6,385 bases of DNA from Chloroflexota bacterium (lineage in GTDB: Bacteria; Chloroflexota; Anaerolineae; Promineifilales; Promineifilaceae): positions 1 through 6,385 of the forward strand of contig QQUD01000888.1 of the NCBI GenBank assembly GCA_008501785.1. The letters are read 5' to 3'. The notes below the pieces were generated by a model that had not been told where the DNA came from, ran no database searches, and was given only the letters and a program-made list of their open reading frames with translations. Shown here piece after piece: positions 5,445-6,385 of this stretch (the first letter of the stretch is position 1; each line of letters begins with the position of its first letter). The translations under genes were made by a program, and so were the position numbers.

Positions 5445-6385
5445 ATGGCATTTGAAGTGATCATGCCCGAGATGGGTGAAGGGGTTATTGAAGGATTGGT
5501 ATCTCGCTGGCTGAAACAGCCTGGGGATGAGGTAGAGCAGTATGAGCCGCTGCTGGAGATCGAAACAGATAAGGTAACGACGGAAGCGCCCGCTGAGGAA
5601 GGTGGCACGTTGTTACAAATTTTAGTTGACGCAGGGACGACGGTTGAGGTTGGAACAGTGTTGGCTTTGATTGGTGATCCTGAGGATGATATGCCAGTGA
5701 ATGGGCGTGGAAAAACGGCCGTTTCCCCACCCAAACCAGCTCAACCCGCCCCAAAATTCATCGCGGCACCCCCGGTCCCAACAAAACCATATACGGGGCG
5801 CATTAGCCCTGTCGTGGGACGTATCGCTGCGGAACATGAGGTAGATTTGAATGCTCTGGTGGGGACGGGGAGAAACGGCCGTATTACGAAAAAAGACATT
5901 CTGGCTTACATAGAAAGCAGTCAGCAGTCAGCAGTCAGCAGTCAACAAGAACCAGAAAGCGATCAGCAGTTAGCTGTTAGCAATCAGCCAGAAATAATAA
6001 CGGCACAAGACGACCCCATCCCTCCCTCATCCCCAATTCCTGGTGAAATCCTTGCTCTTACAGGGATGCGCAGATCGATTGCTGAGCATATGGTCAACAG
6101 CAAAAAAACAAGCCCACATGTGACAACCGTGTTTGAATTTGACTTTACCAATGTAGATAAACATCGGCGAGCAAACAAAGAAGCATATGCACGGGATGGG
6201 GCACATTTGACTTTTACGGCTTATATTGTTGCTGCAACTGTGCAGGCTTTAAAGCAGCACCCATTGGTGAACAGCAAATGGACAGATGAAGGCATAAAAT
6301 TGCTGCGCGAAATTAACCTTGGCATGGCAACTGCGCTTGATGAGGGGTTAATTGTGCCTGTGAGTAAAAATGCAGATTCTCTCAA
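5445..6385 (+). CDS. 2-oxoacid dehydrogenase E2, dihydrolipoamide acyltransferase, 3'-partial
   Basis: Core subunit that receives the acyl group from E1 on a lipoyl lysine and passes it to CoA. The first 313 residues are visible. Lipoyl domain about 1-80 with the lipoylation site ETDKVTTE, K43. A Pro/Ala-rich linker covers about 83-117. The peripheral-subunit-binding domain covers about 118-156, from RISPVVGRIAAEHEVDL to GTGRNGRITKKDI. A second, Ser/Gln-rich linker (157-201) is built from DNA repeats. The acyltransferase domain begins near 202 (LALTGMRRSIAEHM, then INLGMATALDEGLIVPV). The catalytic HxxxDG motif should lie beyond the right edge; about 110-130 residues appear to be missing compared with usual length. 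The start is supported by AAGGGAG (5433-5439), five bases before the ATG. It directly follows E1 on the same strand, so the two probably form one operon; a single lipoyl domain and the fused E1 favour a branched-chain-type complex. Confidence 0.93.
   Translation, partial: MAFEVIMPEMGEGVIEGLVSRWLKQPGDEVEQYEPLLEIETDKVTTEAPAEEGGTLLQILVDAGTTVEVGTVLALIGDPEDDMPVNGRGKTAVSPPKPAQPAPKFIAAPPVPTKPYTGRISPVVGRIAAEHEVDLNALVGTGRNGRITKKDILAYIESSQQSAVSSQQEPESDQQLAVSNQPEIITAQDDPIPPSSPIPGEILALTGMRRSIAEHMVNSKKTSPHVTTVFEFDFTNVDKHRRANKEAYARDGAHLTFTAYIVAATVQALKQHPLVNSKWTDEGIKLLREINLGMATALDEGLIVPVSKNADSL
5712..5722. repeat. AAAACGGCCGT motif, site 3
   Basis: The variant with A in first place, inside the longer palindrome AAACGGCCGTTT (5713-5724), in the first E2 linker. 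Here it is read in another frame (K-T-A-V) than at the other three sites (N-G-R), so protein sequence does not explain its recurrence. Confidence 0.6.
5872..5882. repeat. GAAACGGCCGT motif, site 4
   Basis: In the E2 subunit-binding domain, encoding N144-G-R146 of the conserved GxGxxGRITKxDI motif. The protein motif may by itself favour part of this sequence, but not the matching flanks shared with site 2. Confidence 0.6.
5912..5988. repeat. Heptamer array inside the E2 gene, encoding the second linker
   Basis: Eleven consecutive 7-base steps: AGAAAGC, three exact AGTCAGC and one AGTCAAC (5919-5946), AAGAACC, AGAAAGC, then GATCAGC, AGTTAGC, TGTTAGC, AATCAGC (5961-5988). The higher-order unit is 42 bases (six heptamers, fourteen codons), giving two related peptides ESSQQSAVSSQQ (157-168) and ESDQQLAVSNQP (171-182). 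The TCAGC core is the same as in the octamer repeat before the gene. Any change not a multiple of three heptamers would break the reading frame. Confidence 0.85.

Noticed and set aside
5369..5734. Minus-strand open frame of 121 codons over the E1-E2 gap and the E2 lipoyl domain
   Set aside because: Antisense to the conserved lipoyl domain; its Ser/Thr-rich composition reflects the complement of E2 codons and the octamer repeats.
5912..5988. CRISPR-like array
   Set aside because: The units are 7 bases with no spacers and lie in frame in the E2 gene; there are no cas genes.

Overview
The window reads as an ordinary bacterial chromosome segment of mid-range GC, with all genes on the + strand. 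The gene set points to Chloroflexota (Anaerolineae-like). It holds a CCG-domain iron-sulfur protein of the membrane-anchored heterodisulfide-reductase-like type, a small secreted lipoprotein with a jelly-roll-like body, and a single-chain alpha/beta-fused 2-oxoacid dehydrogenase E1 of a type I otherwise associate with Bacteroidota. This taxonomic reading rests on remembered family resemblance, not on a search.

Layout: (1) 2-1303, the 3' part of a two-[4Fe-4S], two-CCG-domain oxidoreductase subunit, entering from the left edge. (2) 1304-1476, a gap with a 15-bp-stem inverted repeat and a clear terminator-type hairpin; the hairpin lies just downstream of a possible promoter for the next gene. 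(3) 1477-2118, a lipoprotein gene. (4) 2119-2905, about 790 bases without a convincing gene. This stretch is not featureless. It carries two diverged copies of a ~300-base module, the first starting in the last codons of the lipoprotein gene. Between them lie two hairpins, and after them a CCCTAAGGG-type inverted repeat and a plausible promoter for the next gene. (5) 2906-5356, fused E1. (6) 5357-5444, an intergenic spacer almost filled by an octamer-built inverted repeat. (7) 5445 to the right edge, the E2 acyltransferase, truncated by the window before its active-site motif.

E1 and E2 form the start of a 2-oxoacid (most likely branched-chain) dehydrogenase operon. E1 decarboxylates the 2-oxoacid on thiamine diphosphate and reductively acylates the lipoyl lysine of E2, which passes the acyl group to CoA; an E3 dihydrolipoamide dehydrogenase would be expected downstream or elsewhere. 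The Fe-S protein belongs to a separate, upstream electron-transfer unit, and nothing visible ties the lipoprotein to either.

The unusual content is repetitive DNA. There are at least four short-repeat systems: the duplicated ~300-base module; CCCTAAGGG palindromes; a GAAACGGCCGT palindrome-centred motif found four times inside the E1/E2 genes; and TCAGC-core heptamer/octamer arrays, one forming a hairpin between E1 and E2 and one inside the E2 gene, where it encodes the interdomain linker. I found no defence system, CRISPR array, transposase or other clearly novel protein system.
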